64,000 nucleotides of DNA, taken from Sthenelais limicola (taxonomy: Eukaryota > Annelida > Polychaeta > Phyllodocida > Sigalionidae). Below the pieces are notes generated by a model. That model saw only the letters and a list, made by a program, of their open reading frames with translations, was not told the DNA's origin and did no database searches. Location of the stretch: positions 38,315,744 through 38,379,743 of the forward strand of contig OW804096.1 of the NCBI GenBank assembly GCA_942159475.1. Reading direction: 5' to 3'. Below are positions 1-11,236 of this stretch, in pieces (position 1 is the first letter of the stretch; every line of letters starts with the position of its first letter). A program made the translations under genes and the position numbers.

Positions 1-848
1 ATTCCAAAACATTCCCAACCAAGTTTGAAAACTCCCATAGAAATGTTGCCTTTAATCAGTCCAGGCCCTGAGGTCGCGAGCTTGGGACCTTATACCCCTC
101 GAGTAGTTGATCTATTGTTTGTGAGATTCTTACAGGAAAGCATCTATTTCATGGGTAGAATCGATGCTTTCCGTCTCTAAAATGTAAAAATCAATATCTC
201 TGAAGGTTACAGTCTAGGCCCAAAGATGAGAGTCTCTTCAAATGGAGAGAAAGCCTCTCGCCTCAAACCACAAAGTGTTATAATAATTCCATTAAGACCA
301 CCGCAAAATGGCATTATAATCACATTAGAACGCCTAGTCCTTGGCCAGGACACCGATTAGCGAAGTAGGCGTTTAATCACTGACATACAATTCTTATCTG
401 GTCTGAGTGTTTGGGTCTAGACTAGTTTGGAGTTTTTTCAGCGCTTGTAGCCCCAAGTGTTCTGTATGATTTCAATATGAAGACGGTTTGAAGTATTGCA
501 GACTCCAATATAAACATCAAAACTGGATTCCCTTGTTGCTTGGTTTTACAAAGAATGTGTTGCCAACGTTTCAGTTTTTCCAAGCCTTCATCGAGGTATT
601 GAAATATTTTCTTGTCTGTCAATTATTCCTGCAAAGCCTCCCAAAATAACCACCGGCGTTTCCTTCTCCTCTTATTTCCAACTATGAACCCGACTCAAAC
701 TACTCTCACTCCTCCATATTGGCTGCTTTCTTCAAAATGAAGAACTTGAGCCGTCAAAACTTTAGGCACTCAAACTAGCAACCACTCTGAGTCGCTCATC
801 GGAAATTGCTCCTAGCTAGAATGTCTTCATTTATGAAAGTGGAGATCA
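1..848. other. No gene recognised
   Basis: AT-rich sequence with only short, unconvincing reading frames. I see no repeat, splice pair or domain that I can support here. Confidence 0.5.
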
Positions 849-1206
849 GGGGCCTGTTTCATAAGCCAAGTAAGGACTTAATTAAGGAGAAGTTGCGAAC
901 ATCCCAACAACTTCTCACCGAGTCCTAACTTCTGTACTGACACAGTGACAGGAGTCTGTGAGAATATTCTCTTGAATCTTGTGACATCTTGTCTCATTTC
1001 AGTCTCGTTCATACATTTTCTTCTTACTCACACATTACAAAAATGTCTAGGCATAAGACAATACAAATTCATGGATACTTATTGGATTTGTTTGTGCTGA
1101 TTTAACTGCCCTTTGCTATTTAATCAGACAGTAGTACAGTAATAATACAGTAATAAGTGATGGAATTCTCCCAAGAAACCCTTCCAAAGATTATGAAACA
1201 GGCCCC
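849..1206. mobile_element. MITE with 16-bp perfect terminal inverted repeats
   Basis: The left end reads GGGGCCTGTTTCATAA (849-864) and the right end is its exact reverse complement (1191-1206). The roughly 358-bp interior has no reading frame of note and carries a second, inner inverted repeat around a loop (GGACTTAATTAAGGAGAAG region against CTTCTCACCGAGTCC). This is the form of a non-autonomous DNA transposon. I cannot name the superfamily from the sequence. Confidence 0.6.
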
Positions 1207-1475
1207 AGGCGCCCATTGCATGGTTTCTTGAGGTATCGTATTGCAAGAATTAAAATAGTGATCCGTTAGCGATCTAATTGTGTTGGTGTTGCATGAGGGT
1301 CTGCATTATCAGATCATTGCATTAAGCCATGATGACCAACAAATAAATCCTGTCCAATATATCAAATTTTCAAAAGAAATGAAAAATTGTTTCTGTCATA
1401 AAAGAGCACTTTCTTCTACTTAGCAACCCGATCTGGGGTGCCCCATGGCACCACGTTAACCAACAACCTTTTAGT
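1207..1475. other. No gene recognised
   Basis: Short AT-rich stretch between two MITEs; nothing supported. Confidence 0.5.
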
Positions 1476-1690
1476 AAAGGGTGGTCTCCACTGGCTGCGG
1501 TAAGCTCTGCGGTGAGCCTTGTAAGCTTTGTGCTGGTTCTGTAGGGGGTGAGGAATGACAAAGTCCTTGCCTTCATGGTCAGTGAACGATGTAGGCAGGG
1601 CCTCGCCACTCCTCAACAACACAGCACCATCGCAAGGCTTACCACAGAGCTTACCGCAGAGCTTACCGCAGCCAGTGGAGACCACCCTTA
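1476..1690. mobile_element. MITE family B, copy 1
   Basis: Inverted-repeat element beginning AAAGGGTGGTCTCCACTGGC and ending in the complementary GTGGAGACCACCCTT. Directly inside the ends are tandem 12-bp units of the form GCGGTAAGCTCT, facing each other. The centre holds another palindromic arm around ATGTAGGCAGG-type sequence. Apparent reading frames (repeats of CGKLCGKLCGKP) come from the 12-mer and are not genes. At least five other copies lie in this window. Confidence 0.75.
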
Positions 1691-2464
1691 ATCCACAGGA
1701 CAACTTATAGCGAAACGCTATTGATAGCGCAACCAGAACGATCCGGATTCCAGTTTAAACAACCTCTTGCACCGGGGCCCAGGAGGTAAAAGCAGCAATA
1801 GTCCAGAGTTGAGACAACCATAGAGGAATACATTCATAGCATAATATTATAGACTTTCACGCCCGATTGGAAGTGCCATTGGCTCTTTTGCTCGGTGAAA
1901 TCGTTTTTGACAGCATGATTGAAGAGATAAGATTGAATGCTTTAGCGTCCTTCTGAGTTTAGAATATAGTCCCAGTCAGCTACAGTAGACAAATATGTAA
2001 TGTGTCACAGATAAAGTAGTCTAAGGTCACAAAAATGATTACTTTTTGAATAGATAAATAGTTCCACAAAAGCTCATTGTCAGAATCTATGGGGCGGAGG
2101 CCTACAGCGCTCTCTGATGTATCAATACATCTGCTTTCTATGAATAGAATTACTAAGTCAGGGCATGGTGAAAATCACAATTATATTAATATTTTTGTGA
2201 AGATTGTAACTGTCTGTTTACCTGAATAAATTTTGTCCCAAATTTTTTTTACATATATATATGTCAAATTTGAACCTGAACTAACTTAAATCAATTTTGT
2301 CTCCACTCGTTGATGACTGAATGTCACATATATTTTGTGTATTTTTATTAAGAAATTAGACCAAATATTAAGTGAAAATCATCAGATATCTCTGAGTAAG
2401 AAAGTGGCTGTGAAAAGGTTATATAGCTAAGTCCCATCAAGAAGGTATTATTTATTAAGGTATA
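1691..2464. other. No gene recognised
   Basis: AT-rich non-coding sequence. No domain, inverted repeat or tandem repeat that I can support. Confidence 0.5.
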
Positions 2465-2575
2465 AAGGGCCTGGTCCACCAAGCCGATTCTCATACGATT
2501 TTGCGCCGCACAGGACTCTTTTACACTAAATTCTATGTGAATCGCATGAGAATCGGCCGAGTGGAATAGGCCTTT
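2465..2575. mobile_element. MITE family D, copy 1
   Basis: Short fold-back of about 110 bp. AAGGGCCTGGTCCACCAAGC at the left is matched by an imperfect complementary right end (GAGTGGAATAGGCCTTT). The arms carry CCGATTCTCATACGATT-type sequence. A second copy is at 5026-5137. Confidence 0.65.
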
Positions 2576-2756
2576 AAAGCTGTATAAGCCTTCTGGGTCA
2601 CATTATCGGTGCTATCTGTATCTGAATATGATGTATTGGGATTGGCGAAGAAAATGTAATCATGGCTTGCTCTGTAGGAAATTAATTATAGAAGGCATGT
2701 GGGTGGTTCTTTCTATTTCAAAGTGAATATGAATATGATATTGATAACCTCCGTTT
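2576..2756. other. No gene recognised
   Basis: Spacer between MITEs; nothing supported. Confidence 0.45.
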
Positions 2757-2975
2757 AAAGGGTGGTCTCCACTGGCTGTGGTAAGCTCTGCGGTAAGCCT
2801 TACGATGGTTTGTGCTGGTTTTGACTGTAGCTGGAGAGGAATGACAAAGCCATGCCTATATGTATCACTGGCAATGTAGGCAGGACCTCGCCACTTCCCA
2901 CCATCACAGCATCATCGCAAGGCTTACCGCAGAGCTTACCGCAGAGCTTACCGCAGCCAGTGGACACCACCCTTA
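2757..2975. mobile_element. MITE family B, copy 2
   Basis: Same ends as copy 1 (AAGGGTGGTCTCCACTGGC and its complement) with inward 12-bp GCGGTAAGCTCT units. The right arm has two 12-mers in tandem (GCAGAGCTTACC). One base in the right terminus differs (GTGGACACCACCC). Confidence 0.75.
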
Positions 2976-3819
2976 AAACAGGCCATTGTGGTCGTGTACG
3001 TTTGTGCCACAAGGTGAAACGGTGTTTTAGCACAGATTATCTTATTTTGATATTGAAAATGTTAATCTACTTTATCCAATCGACTTGTTGATTAGGAATG
3101 TAACTTTTGTAATTTCTTTGGCTTTGTTATCTATATATTACATGAAAGAACTTAAACTTTGCTCAGATTTTTACTATGTCATTTAATTTGATTTCTGTAG
3201 TAGTAGGTTTTCTTACTTGTAATTGCTTGTAAAATGTAATCTAAGAATCTGACTGAGAATAATGTCCTCCAGGCATAATGTTTAAGATAGGTGGAATCGA
3301 GTCATCGATGATTATATTTGGGGCTGACCCAGCATCTAATTATGACGTAATACACCTGCATCATATGGACCAATCAGTGGCCCGCAACTATTACGTCACT
3401 CGTTCCACCTGGACTGTTGGACCATTATTCAACCTGCACCTGAGCTGCATTGACGTGCATGTTATTTGAAAAATTGTAATCTCCCCTTTTTTCTGCTGTG
3501 TATGTATTCTTACATGTGTTTTTGCTTGTATGTATTAATAATATGTATTGGGTGAGAATAAACCCTTGCTTTGCTGGGTTCATGGCCAACCTTGTCTTCG
3601 TTCTATATCATTATTAATGGTAAAGGTAAGTCCCTCCCACATATGATAAACAATTTAAACAAACACACTAAGAAAGGTGACTTTGTAAAGAAGTGTCAGT
3701 GTTAATGTCGTGATGTGTATGACGTACGTGACAATGTGTGTGTAACCTCGCCTCGCCTCAGGGTCTGTCAGATGTTAGTTCGCCTAACACCCACCACGGG
3801 GGCGCAGTCTATAAGTTCC
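2976..3819. other. No gene recognised; CRE-like motifs
   Basis: No coding region supported. A patch at about 3340-3400 contains TGACGTAA and TTACGTCA, which resemble CREB/ATF half-palindromes. A GT-AG-type donor (AAAGGTAAGT) occurs near 3625 without a convincing partner. Confidence 0.35.
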
Positions 3820-3975
3820 TTAAGGGTGGTCTCCACTGGCTGCAGTAAGCTCTGTGGTAAGCATTGCGATAGTGCTGTGTTTTTGAAGAGTGGCGAGGTC
3901 CTGCCTACATCGTTCACTGACCATGTAGGCAAGGACCTCGTCATTCCTCACCACCTACAGAACCACCCACCCTCA
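3820..3975. mobile_element. MITE family B, copy 3 (right end decayed)
   Basis: The left terminus AAGGGTGGTCTCCACTGGC, one diverged 12-mer pair and the central ATGTAGGCA palindrome are present. The right terminal inverted repeat is missing or decayed after the CACCACCTACAGAACC stretch, so this copy is truncated. Confidence 0.65.
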
Positions 3976-4499
3976 ACTGATGACGCTCTTTTTAAACAAC
4001 TACACTTTTATTCTCTACTATAATAAAAAAAATATTCTTATTGCACTTCACTTATTGCACCTCTTGAAGAATAATGCACATATATAACTGTTTCCATCAT
4101 AAAATGCAAATGAAAGAAGTTTTCACAGCGCATCCATTCATCCTCTGGCCCTTGCTATTAGTTCTTGTCTTATTTTTCTTGCAAAATGATTATATCAACG
4201 AGGGGGGAAAGCCCATCAATCAAGGTTAATCTTGGTGCCCTGGGTAAAATCATGCAAGGTACCTGATAAACCTTCACTTTGGATATCAACTCAACTCAAC
4301 ACCAATCAATTGCCAATTTGAATCTTATCCAATCGATCATTTTGGGTGGCACCAGAGTTGTTTTTTTCCCTAACTGCTTTCAAGGGCAAATCCAGGACTT
4401 TACAAACAGGGAAAAACACACCGTGAGTCCATATAGCAGGAACAATGAATTAAATGAATTCAATATTACAACAGGTTAATGAATACAAATGAATTCAAG
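3976..4499. other. No gene recognised
   Basis: AT-rich sequence without supported features. Confidence 0.45.
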
Positions 4500-4620
4500 T
4501 TTATTATATGATTTCTTACTACAGGAAAATGAGTCACAAGTGGCAAAATGGATAGTGAGATATCATCATATCTGAAAAGATGAAATGAAGCCGATTCCAA
4601 TGATAGTGAACAGTTTATTT
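4500..4620 (-). mobile_element. MITE family C fragment
   Basis: Carries the family C terminal block: ACAGGAAAATGAGTCACAAG, then GAGATATCATCATAT and GCCGATTCCAATGATAGTGA. Full copies (for example 27754-28168) have this block at both ends in inverse orientation; only one end is recognisable here. Confidence 0.5.
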
Positions 4621-5025
4621 TCTCTGAATAACTGTTTTGTATAAATAGAACATACATTGAATTGAATGTAACAGAACGTCGCTTATAATAGAAAAGAGTA
4701 GGCTCTCATTTTGTTAGCGTCTTTCCTCCTTCACGATGAAACCAATTATTTACACATGTATAGTGGTATAAACAAACATATATTTTGTTCAGAAATTACA
4801 TGCTTATTCTGTTATCATCTCCATTATAATGTTGCCAAATTAACCTCATTTTACGGAAATCAAACAAATAATGCAACAATGGCTCCATAAACATTTTCAG
4901 AACAAAATAAATGTAGTAGTGTTAGAACAATGTGATCAAAACAGATTCATTGTATCAGTATAGAGTCCTTGAACAATTATTGTGAAACATTTACCAAAAG
5001 CTTTGGCAATAGGTGTGTGACCTGT
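4621..5025. other. No gene recognised
   Basis: AT-rich. A weak inverted pair (TATTTTGTTCAGAAA near 4781, complementary sequence near 4893) may be a decayed fold-back element. Confidence 0.35.
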
Positions 5026-5137
5026 AAGGGCCTTGTCCACTAAGCCGATTCTCGTGCGATTCTCACAGAATCTAGTGCAAAAGAGTCCTCTGTGGTGCAA
5101 AATCGCACGAGAATCGGTTTAGTGGACTAGGCCCTTT
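5026..5137. mobile_element. MITE family D, copy 2
   Basis: Fold-back element. AAGGGCCTTGTCCACTAAGC at the left faces AGTGGACTAGGCCCTTT at the right, and the inner arms CCGATTCTCGTGCGATT and AATCGCACGAGAATCGG are complementary over 17 bp. Better preserved than the copy at 2465. Confidence 0.75.
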
Positions 5138-5263
5138 AGTTCGGATGTTTTATGATGGGTGTGATGTTAGTTATGTTCAGTCTGTATAGTAATTGGGAAA
5201 TTACCAATTGGAGCATGTTCATTTAATTACATGTTTACGCACATGTAGTAAACATGAATACAG

Positions 5264-5504
5264 TGGGTCATGTCGTCAGATAATGTACAATCGCCAGCTC
5301 TACACATTTAGGAAATTATGCTAAATTAGGCTGGAAAATCACGACTACTAGCTGTATCTGTGTATATTTGGTATCGCGTCGATTTAAAGTATTTGTTTTA
5401 TTATGATGAATTGCATTTTGAAGCTCATTTCTGTCTTCATGGTTGTGGTTTATTTGAGAGGATTGGTGAAGGTGAATTGTACATTTTTTGAAGATCTGAC
5501 CCAG
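5264..5504 (+). mobile_element. MITE family A, copy 1
   Basis: About 240-bp element with TGGGTCAG-type ends and complementary CTGACCCA. The left end is diverged (GTGGGTCATGTCGTCAG). The interior is the family-typical AT-rich core containing GGTTTATTTGAGAGGATTGG. It lies 16 bp from copy 2. Confidence 0.65.
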
Positions 5505-5520
5505 CATATGTGTACATGTA

Positions 5521-5777
5521 TATGGGTCAGATTTTCAGAAAATGTACAATTGGCAGCTCTATAGGCAGCTCTTTAGAAAAGACTGTAAATTACTGCTAAA
5601 TTAGGCTGAAAAAGTATGAATACTGGGTATATCTGGGTATATTTGGTATCGCATTGATTTAAAGTATCAGTTCTGTTATGTTAAACAACATTTTGAAGCT
5701 CATTTCTGTCTTAAATGTGGGTTATTTGAGAGTATTGGTGAAGGCGAAGTGTACGTTTTCTGAAGTTCTGACCCATA
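5521..5777 (+). mobile_element. MITE family A, copy 2
   Basis: Left end TATGGGTCAGATTTTCAG and right end CTGAAGTTCTGACCCATA. A TA dinucleotide flanks both ends, fitting a TA target duplication as in Tc1/mariner-type elements. There is no transposase frame. Confidence 0.75.
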
Positions 5778-6460
5778 TGGGCCCTTCAAAGTGAGTCTGC
5801 ATGTCGCGAGTCTGTATCTGTTATGCACCTCTATCTTCCATTTCCTACGAAGGATTTATTGATTTGATTTGAGAACGTTTTAGTTATTAATATACAGGCA
5901 AATTTTATGGATTTCTCTACATTTTCGGCAGTAACCTTGCTACTCAGGTCGCATGTATATTGTATTGTTCTATTCTATTTTTCTATTTATTAGTCTGATG
6001 ATTTAAATTTGATTGGCCTAAAATGAATTTTTTAAAAAAAGGAATTATCCACTTTCCTTCCAGCCATTCATCAGGACGGTTGTGTTCTTTATAGTTACTT
6101 ACCTTGCGTGCTACTATGTGTATTTAATTGTCGATTATACCTTCTTTTACTTGGGCCACACTCTGAGTAAGTGACTCCCCCAAACCTATGATCCACCTTG
6201 TCATTGTTTTCTGTTTTCTCTGAATAACTGTATAAATTTAGAAGATCAGCAAGTACGCCACCTAACTACGAACACAGCTTGAATGTTGTTATTAGATATG
6301 CTCTCCATATACATGATACAGTTGGCTTATCCTTTGTAAACTGGGCGCATTAGAAGAACCCAGACAACTGGGATAATGCTAACCCAGTGGAAATAAAATC
6401 TAGCTTGTAGCTTGTTTAGGCCGACCTTCTCAGTTATTATAAGACAGCAGCAATGCAGGA
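5778..6460. other. No gene recognised
   Basis: Nothing supported in this AT-rich stretch. Confidence 0.45.
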
Positions 6461-6703
6461 TATGGGTCAGATTTTCATAAAACGCACAATTGGCTGCTGT
6501 ACACATTAGGTCAATTCTGCTGAATTAGACTGAAGAATGGCTAATACTAGGTGTATCTGAATATATTTGATATTGCCTTGATTCAAACAGTCTGTTTGGT
6601 TATGGTGATCTGAGTTTTGAACCATATTTTTGTCTTAAATTTGGGTTATTTGAGAGGATTGGTGAAAGTGAATTCTACGTTTTCTTACGATTGCACCCAT
6701 ATA
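6461..6703 (+). mobile_element. MITE family A, copy 3
   Basis: Left end TATGGGTCAGATTTTCAT. The right end is diverged (CTTACGATTGCACCCATA). The interior matches other copies, including the GGTTATTTGAGAGGATTGG block. Confidence 0.7.
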
Positions 6704-7640
6704 CCACATATTATTACTGTTATATGTGGCTGTCCCTCATCTTTAAATACTACCCCGTCCTCCCTCACACCTTCTCTATGGCAAGCATCCCTTGTGCAAA
6801 ATGTACAATAATTATTTAATTATTTATATTAAGAATGAAAACTATACAGTATAAAATTATTCAGTGAGTGTCATATTAGGCCTATAGCGGTCACCCCTTG
6901 GTCGAAGCTCTGAAATAATGCTAGATAATGCTCTGAGATAATGCACTGAATAATGCACGTTCAGGGTGCGACACTGACAGTCCAACTGACAAATCGACTT
7001 CCGGGGGCTTGAGAGCATGACACATGGGGCATCACAAGCTTGAGGCCTCAGCCCCGCCCTCCTCGCACATAGCCTTGGCTCACCTGGAAGCAGGAGGAGA
7101 TTTAGGCTAGGGTAATTTGCATACTAGTGGGCTGATGCAATGTCCCTCTCAGTTGTGGGCATTGCGTGACCCATGCGGCGCTCACATGTACACTTAGTCT
7201 ATAAATACAGCCCTATATGAGCGAAGGTAAAAGAGAAATCAAAATAGTAAAATTGGCAAGATCTTGAATAAATCATATAGCATACGCACGGTATATTTAC
7301 ATTGGCCTTCACTTGACCCATTGCCTATAGCTCAGCTAATATCCAGAGATAACCTTACCAATTTATGCACAAAAACCCTTCAAAACATCTAGTTTCATGG
7401 TATTACAAACACTGCTAAATTAGACCTATTTGAAAAATGACCATTTTTTACCCTCCTGGACGCCAAAAAAATAGAATTGACCATATGGATATGGTGTACC
7501 CATGATACAAGTACATTCTTTAACTCAAATTAGTGGACATGAATCCCATTCGGGAATATAGCTGAGTAGGAGGGGGCGTGGCTTCATTCTCTTGGTCATC
7601 CCAGTGACCATGACAACCTGGACTATCATCCAATCAGACT
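6704..7640. other. No gene recognised
   Basis: AT-rich with a moderately GC-rich patch (about 6990-7160). I see no gene, splice pair or repeat that I can support. Confidence 0.4.
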
Positions 7641-7734
7641 CATTTATTTGCCTCTAATGGAACATATAAACAATGGTAACTTCTGTATAGCCGCTGTACA
7701 GATAAGGTTACATAATTATTTCATCTTTATAAAA

Positions 7735-8483
7735 ATGGATCGGTGTTCTTGCTCCATGTGTGACAACAGACATGATTCTCTTACGGGAAAGAAATGTCAA
7801 TATTTCAATCAATGTCATAGTGACAATTTCCTTGCCAATGAATCTGAAAATCCAGTAGCAGCAAGGTTGACGGCTTTGGAAGAAATTAAGAAGATGTTCA
7901 TAGCATCTAAATCTAGCCCAAGTCGACAAATTATTGATGAAAATGTTTCGGAAGCAGAGGTGGAGATAAGATCTTGGGAATCGCTAGTGGTCATTGACAT
8001 ATGGGTCAGATTTTCAGAAAATGTACAATTGGCAGCTGTACACAAATTTAGTAAATTCTACTAAATTAGGCTGCAATTTGCCCAATATTGAGTAAATTCG
8101 AGTATATTCAGCATTGCATTGGTTCTAACAATCTCTTTGGTTAGGTTGAACTGTATTTTGAACTTTATTTTCGTCTGGAATTTGAAATATTTGAGAAGAT
8201 TGGCGAAGTTGAATTGTACATTTTTCCGAAAATCTGGCCTATATACAGAGTGTCAGATGGGTGGGTTGCCGATGACATTCCCATTCAAGAAGCATCGAGC
8301 ATCGAGCCAAGAAGCCGTTTGATAGGACCAAGGACCTCCAGAGAGGTGAGAGTGTCGATTGAAAAACTGTTATCTTCAGTAAAACTAGCTTTCAATTTTC
8401 TCACTGATAATCGTCCCAGTTCAGACGGTGTCTTTAGGTACACATTGTTGATGTCAGACAAATCAGCCAGTAATATTTATTAA
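7735..8483 (+). pseudogene. Unknown small ORF split by a family A MITE
   Basis: An ATG at 7735 opens a frame starting MDRCSCSMCDNRHDS, with a cysteine/histidine cluster (C-x-C-x2-C, then C, C and H within about 30 residues) followed by a charged helical stretch. The frame runs into a family A MITE at 8000-8243. Immediately after the MITE another frame continues with coding-like composition (GWVADDIPIQEAS to SASNIY) and stops at 8483, in a different phase. The simplest reading is one ancestral reading frame interrupted by the MITE. I do not recognise the protein; it may belong to another transposon rather than to the host. Confidence 0.35.
8000..8243 (+). mobile_element. MITE family A, copy 4
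   Basis: Left end TATGGGTCAGATTTTCAG, right end CCGAAAATCTGGCCTATA. It interrupts the unknown ORF at 7735-8483. Confidence 0.75.
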
Positions 8484-9309
8484 CTCAAAATCAGCTTTTT
8501 TAATGAGTGAGTGAGATTGGTTGCTTTACGCCCTCATCAACTTTGATTATGACTCTTGTGTCTGTGAGTTGGCTAACAGAACAGGTTTTGCTGGGCAGCC
8601 AACCACCAAGCTTTTCCCACTCTGAACGTAGTTGGCTATGTAGCTAACGGCCGCGTGTTTCGTTGGAAAAAAGCTTTAATAAAGGCGGCCACAACCTATG
8701 AACATCTTTCCCATTTTGCTTTCCGAAATTCGACTTGTTAAAGGGGCATCCTCAGCTTTTATATCAAAGGAAAGGTTTTTAGGTTGGTCTTCGATGTGAT
8801 TTTCCTCTACTGACATTTAAATATATTATTACTCTGTAATATATTATACTCATGTATTATTTACTATAATTTGGTCCATAAACTGGGCTCATTCAAAGAT
8901 CCCGGTTATACTCGGAAAATGTTTCACCCAGCTGAAATAAAATCTTTAAGAAGAAAAAGTATATGTCGACTTTTAAGAAGCTTTGAACACATTCCTCTGA
9001 AACCTTGGTCAAATGACTCCGGAGAGAATGAAACAGAGAATCAACAGCAATTCTGCTTTGGGTGTACTGTAAAAATAGAAAATCAATGTTTAACATGTAT
9101 AATCTGTGTCTTTGAAATTGTAAAGCTGGTTAGACTGTTTATCTTCATAACATACAAGATCCTTCTAGATTACATGCCAGACCTCCTGTGCTCTCTCGCT
9201 TGAAACTTCATCCCTAATATATCTTTCCAGCCCTTTCCGATACCATCATATTTTCCCTCTGCTGTCTAGTCTGAAATTGAAGCCTATAGGTCGCTATATG
9301 AAAGAAGTC
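8484..9309. other. No gene recognised; short shared repeat
   Basis: Contains a GAGTGAGATTGGTTGCTTTA block (about 8507-8545) that recurs inverted near 29733-29777 and, diverged, at 35972-36012, so it is a dispersed repeat. A 110-codon frame at 8871-9203 has no recognisable domain and I do not call it a gene. Confidence 0.4.
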
Positions 9310-9421
9310 CCATTTCCAATTAGTAAGGAACACGCTGGAAGACCTGGAATTTACTTCCAAATGCGTGTCTTATTTGTGTACAACTTTCATGTATGAATAA
9401 ATAATACTTTGAATTGAATTG
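9310..9421 (+). mobile_element. Probable non-LTR retrotransposon 3' tail
   Basis: Ends with ATGAATAAATAATACTTTGA followed by two copies of ATTGAATTG. A polyadenylation-like AATAAA just before a short tandem tail is how many LINE 3' ends look. No coding part is recognisable upstream. Confidence 0.3.
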
Positions 9422-10181
9422 CAACCAACCACCTCCACCCCCGGGGTATAGTGGGGAATGGTAGGGGGGGGTGGGTGTCCGAGACAATATGCCACCACCC
9501 AGTCGGGGGTTTCCTTTAGTTTACGGAAGTATTAAGAGGTGGCCCTAGGAGAGGGAATGTCTACCGGAGTTTATATCTTTTATTTGCAAATATTTCTGAA
9601 AAATGTGCCCTATGGGGTCGGGAATTTCACAAAGAGTTCTTGCTCTTGGGGGTTGGAGGTTTCATCATATTTCCAGAAAATGCCTAGGGTTTTCCCCCAT
9701 ACACCTGGGGGGAGGGGGTTGCAATTGACAAGTGCATAATGTGATGTTTATTTTGTTTTAGCGACCAAATTATATGGAAAACTGTAAATATAGATCCTGC
9801 AGTCTAGGTGGTAATGCACTGACATGAATCTGGCAAAATTTAGGGCTTTATTTCCAATTTTACTAGTAGCTGAATTCAGAAGGCATTGTTTTCATTACGT
9901 TTTCTACTTCCTAGACTCAACATGAATTGCAAATTTACAATACATCATGTAATCAATGGAATTTGGAATAATTATATCACAAGTTCAGGTGTTATCATAT
10001 ATAGAAGTGAGCGATTTCTGCCTTTGATATATCACTTGTATGTCACATGCATGTCCTGATATGCCCACAACCGAAGTCACTTTACTTTTGCTGGAATTTG
10101 ATTGACGTTGGGAGAGTCACGTGATAAGGCGCTTAAAGCCTCACTTTAAAATGAAAATACATTTGACCAATAACAGATGCT
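9422..10181. other. No gene recognised; G-rich patches
   Basis: Contains short G-rich runs (about 9460-9500 and 9640-9720). No gene supported. Confidence 0.4.
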
Positions 10182-10330
10182 GGGTCAGTTCGTCAGAAAA
10201 TGTACATTTCACCTGCATGTATACTCTCAAATAACCCAAATTTAAGAGAAAAGTGACATTAAAAATACATTTTCACACGATGAAAGAGATAATTTTAATC
10301 AACACAATGCCAAAGATACTCTTGTAGTGA
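10182..10330 (-). mobile_element. MITE family A, truncated copy
   Basis: Left end TGGGTCAGTTCGTCAGAAAA followed by the reverse-orientation core (CTCTCAAATAACCCAAATTT). The distal half and second terminus are missing. Confidence 0.55.
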
Positions 10331-10627
10331 ATTCCATCGATAGCAAATGCCTCTAATGTCTAGACGATCACCCAACCCAGGTTCTTTCTTCTACGGCTCC
10401 GGATCTTGACAAAGGCAAAGAAAAACACCAAAACAGAACGACTCTTAATTGGGATTTACTGCCACCCACGACCAGACTGCAAGTCTAACCAAGACCAAAC
10501 AACAATACGTTACAGCCAGGAGCAGGTCATGCCTGTCCTCTTGAACTAAAAAGGGTGTTGCACCAGGCATACACGTTATCCATAGACATGATAAACAGGT
10601 CGTACAGGAATACAGCAAAAGGTTATA
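10331..10627. other. No gene recognised
   Basis: Nothing supported. Confidence 0.4.
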
Positions 10628-10870
10628 CACAGATCTTCAGAAAACGTACAATTGTCCTTCACTAATCCTCTCAAATAACCCACTTTTAATATATATAAGA
10701 AGAAACTCAGGTTAAAAATACAGTTCAACATAACCAGACAGATATATTGAATGAATACAATACAAAATCTATACAGATATACCTAGTATATATCAATTTT
10801 CACTCTAATTTAGCAGGATTGGAGAGATGTGTAGAACTGTAGATTGTGCATTTTCTGAAAATCTGACCCT
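10628..10870 (-). mobile_element. MITE family A copy
   Basis: Reverse-orientation copy. CAGATCTTCAGAAAACGTAC lies at the left and TGCATTTTCTGAAAATCTGA at the right, with the CCTCTCAAATAACCCACTTT core next to the left end. Confidence 0.65.
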
Positions 10871-11236
10871 AAAGAAATATTATATTAATGGAGAGAGGAA
10901 CTCGAAGGCACTTGTGATCTGTTTAAGATCTAGAACACAACTGTTTATTAAGTTTAAACATGTACTCTCTGAATAGGCAAGAACCAAAACGCTCTCTTTA
11001 GGTCGAGATACCACAGCTGGCACTGATATCATACAGGCACCGGGGCCTATCTGAGAGTGGGTGTGGCACTGACCACAGCTGTAGGTACACACCCGCTCAA
11101 ACACAGTGCGGGTGCATGCAACATGCACTCAACCTGCACCTACACACAACATTTGTTCCGTTATTTGTTTTCCATAACTATTAAAGGAACATTAAGTAAG
11201 ATGAAGATAGGGCATGGTGTTGTCTCATGTATCCGT
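10871..11236. other. No gene recognised
   Basis: Nothing supported apart from overlapping short frames on both strands. Confidence 0.4.

Noticed and set aside
8119..8322. Recurrent small ORFs with LNCIF..LGYLRGLVK..CTFSENLTH
   Set aside because: They recur because they lie in the core of the family A MITE, in many copies with stops and shifts.
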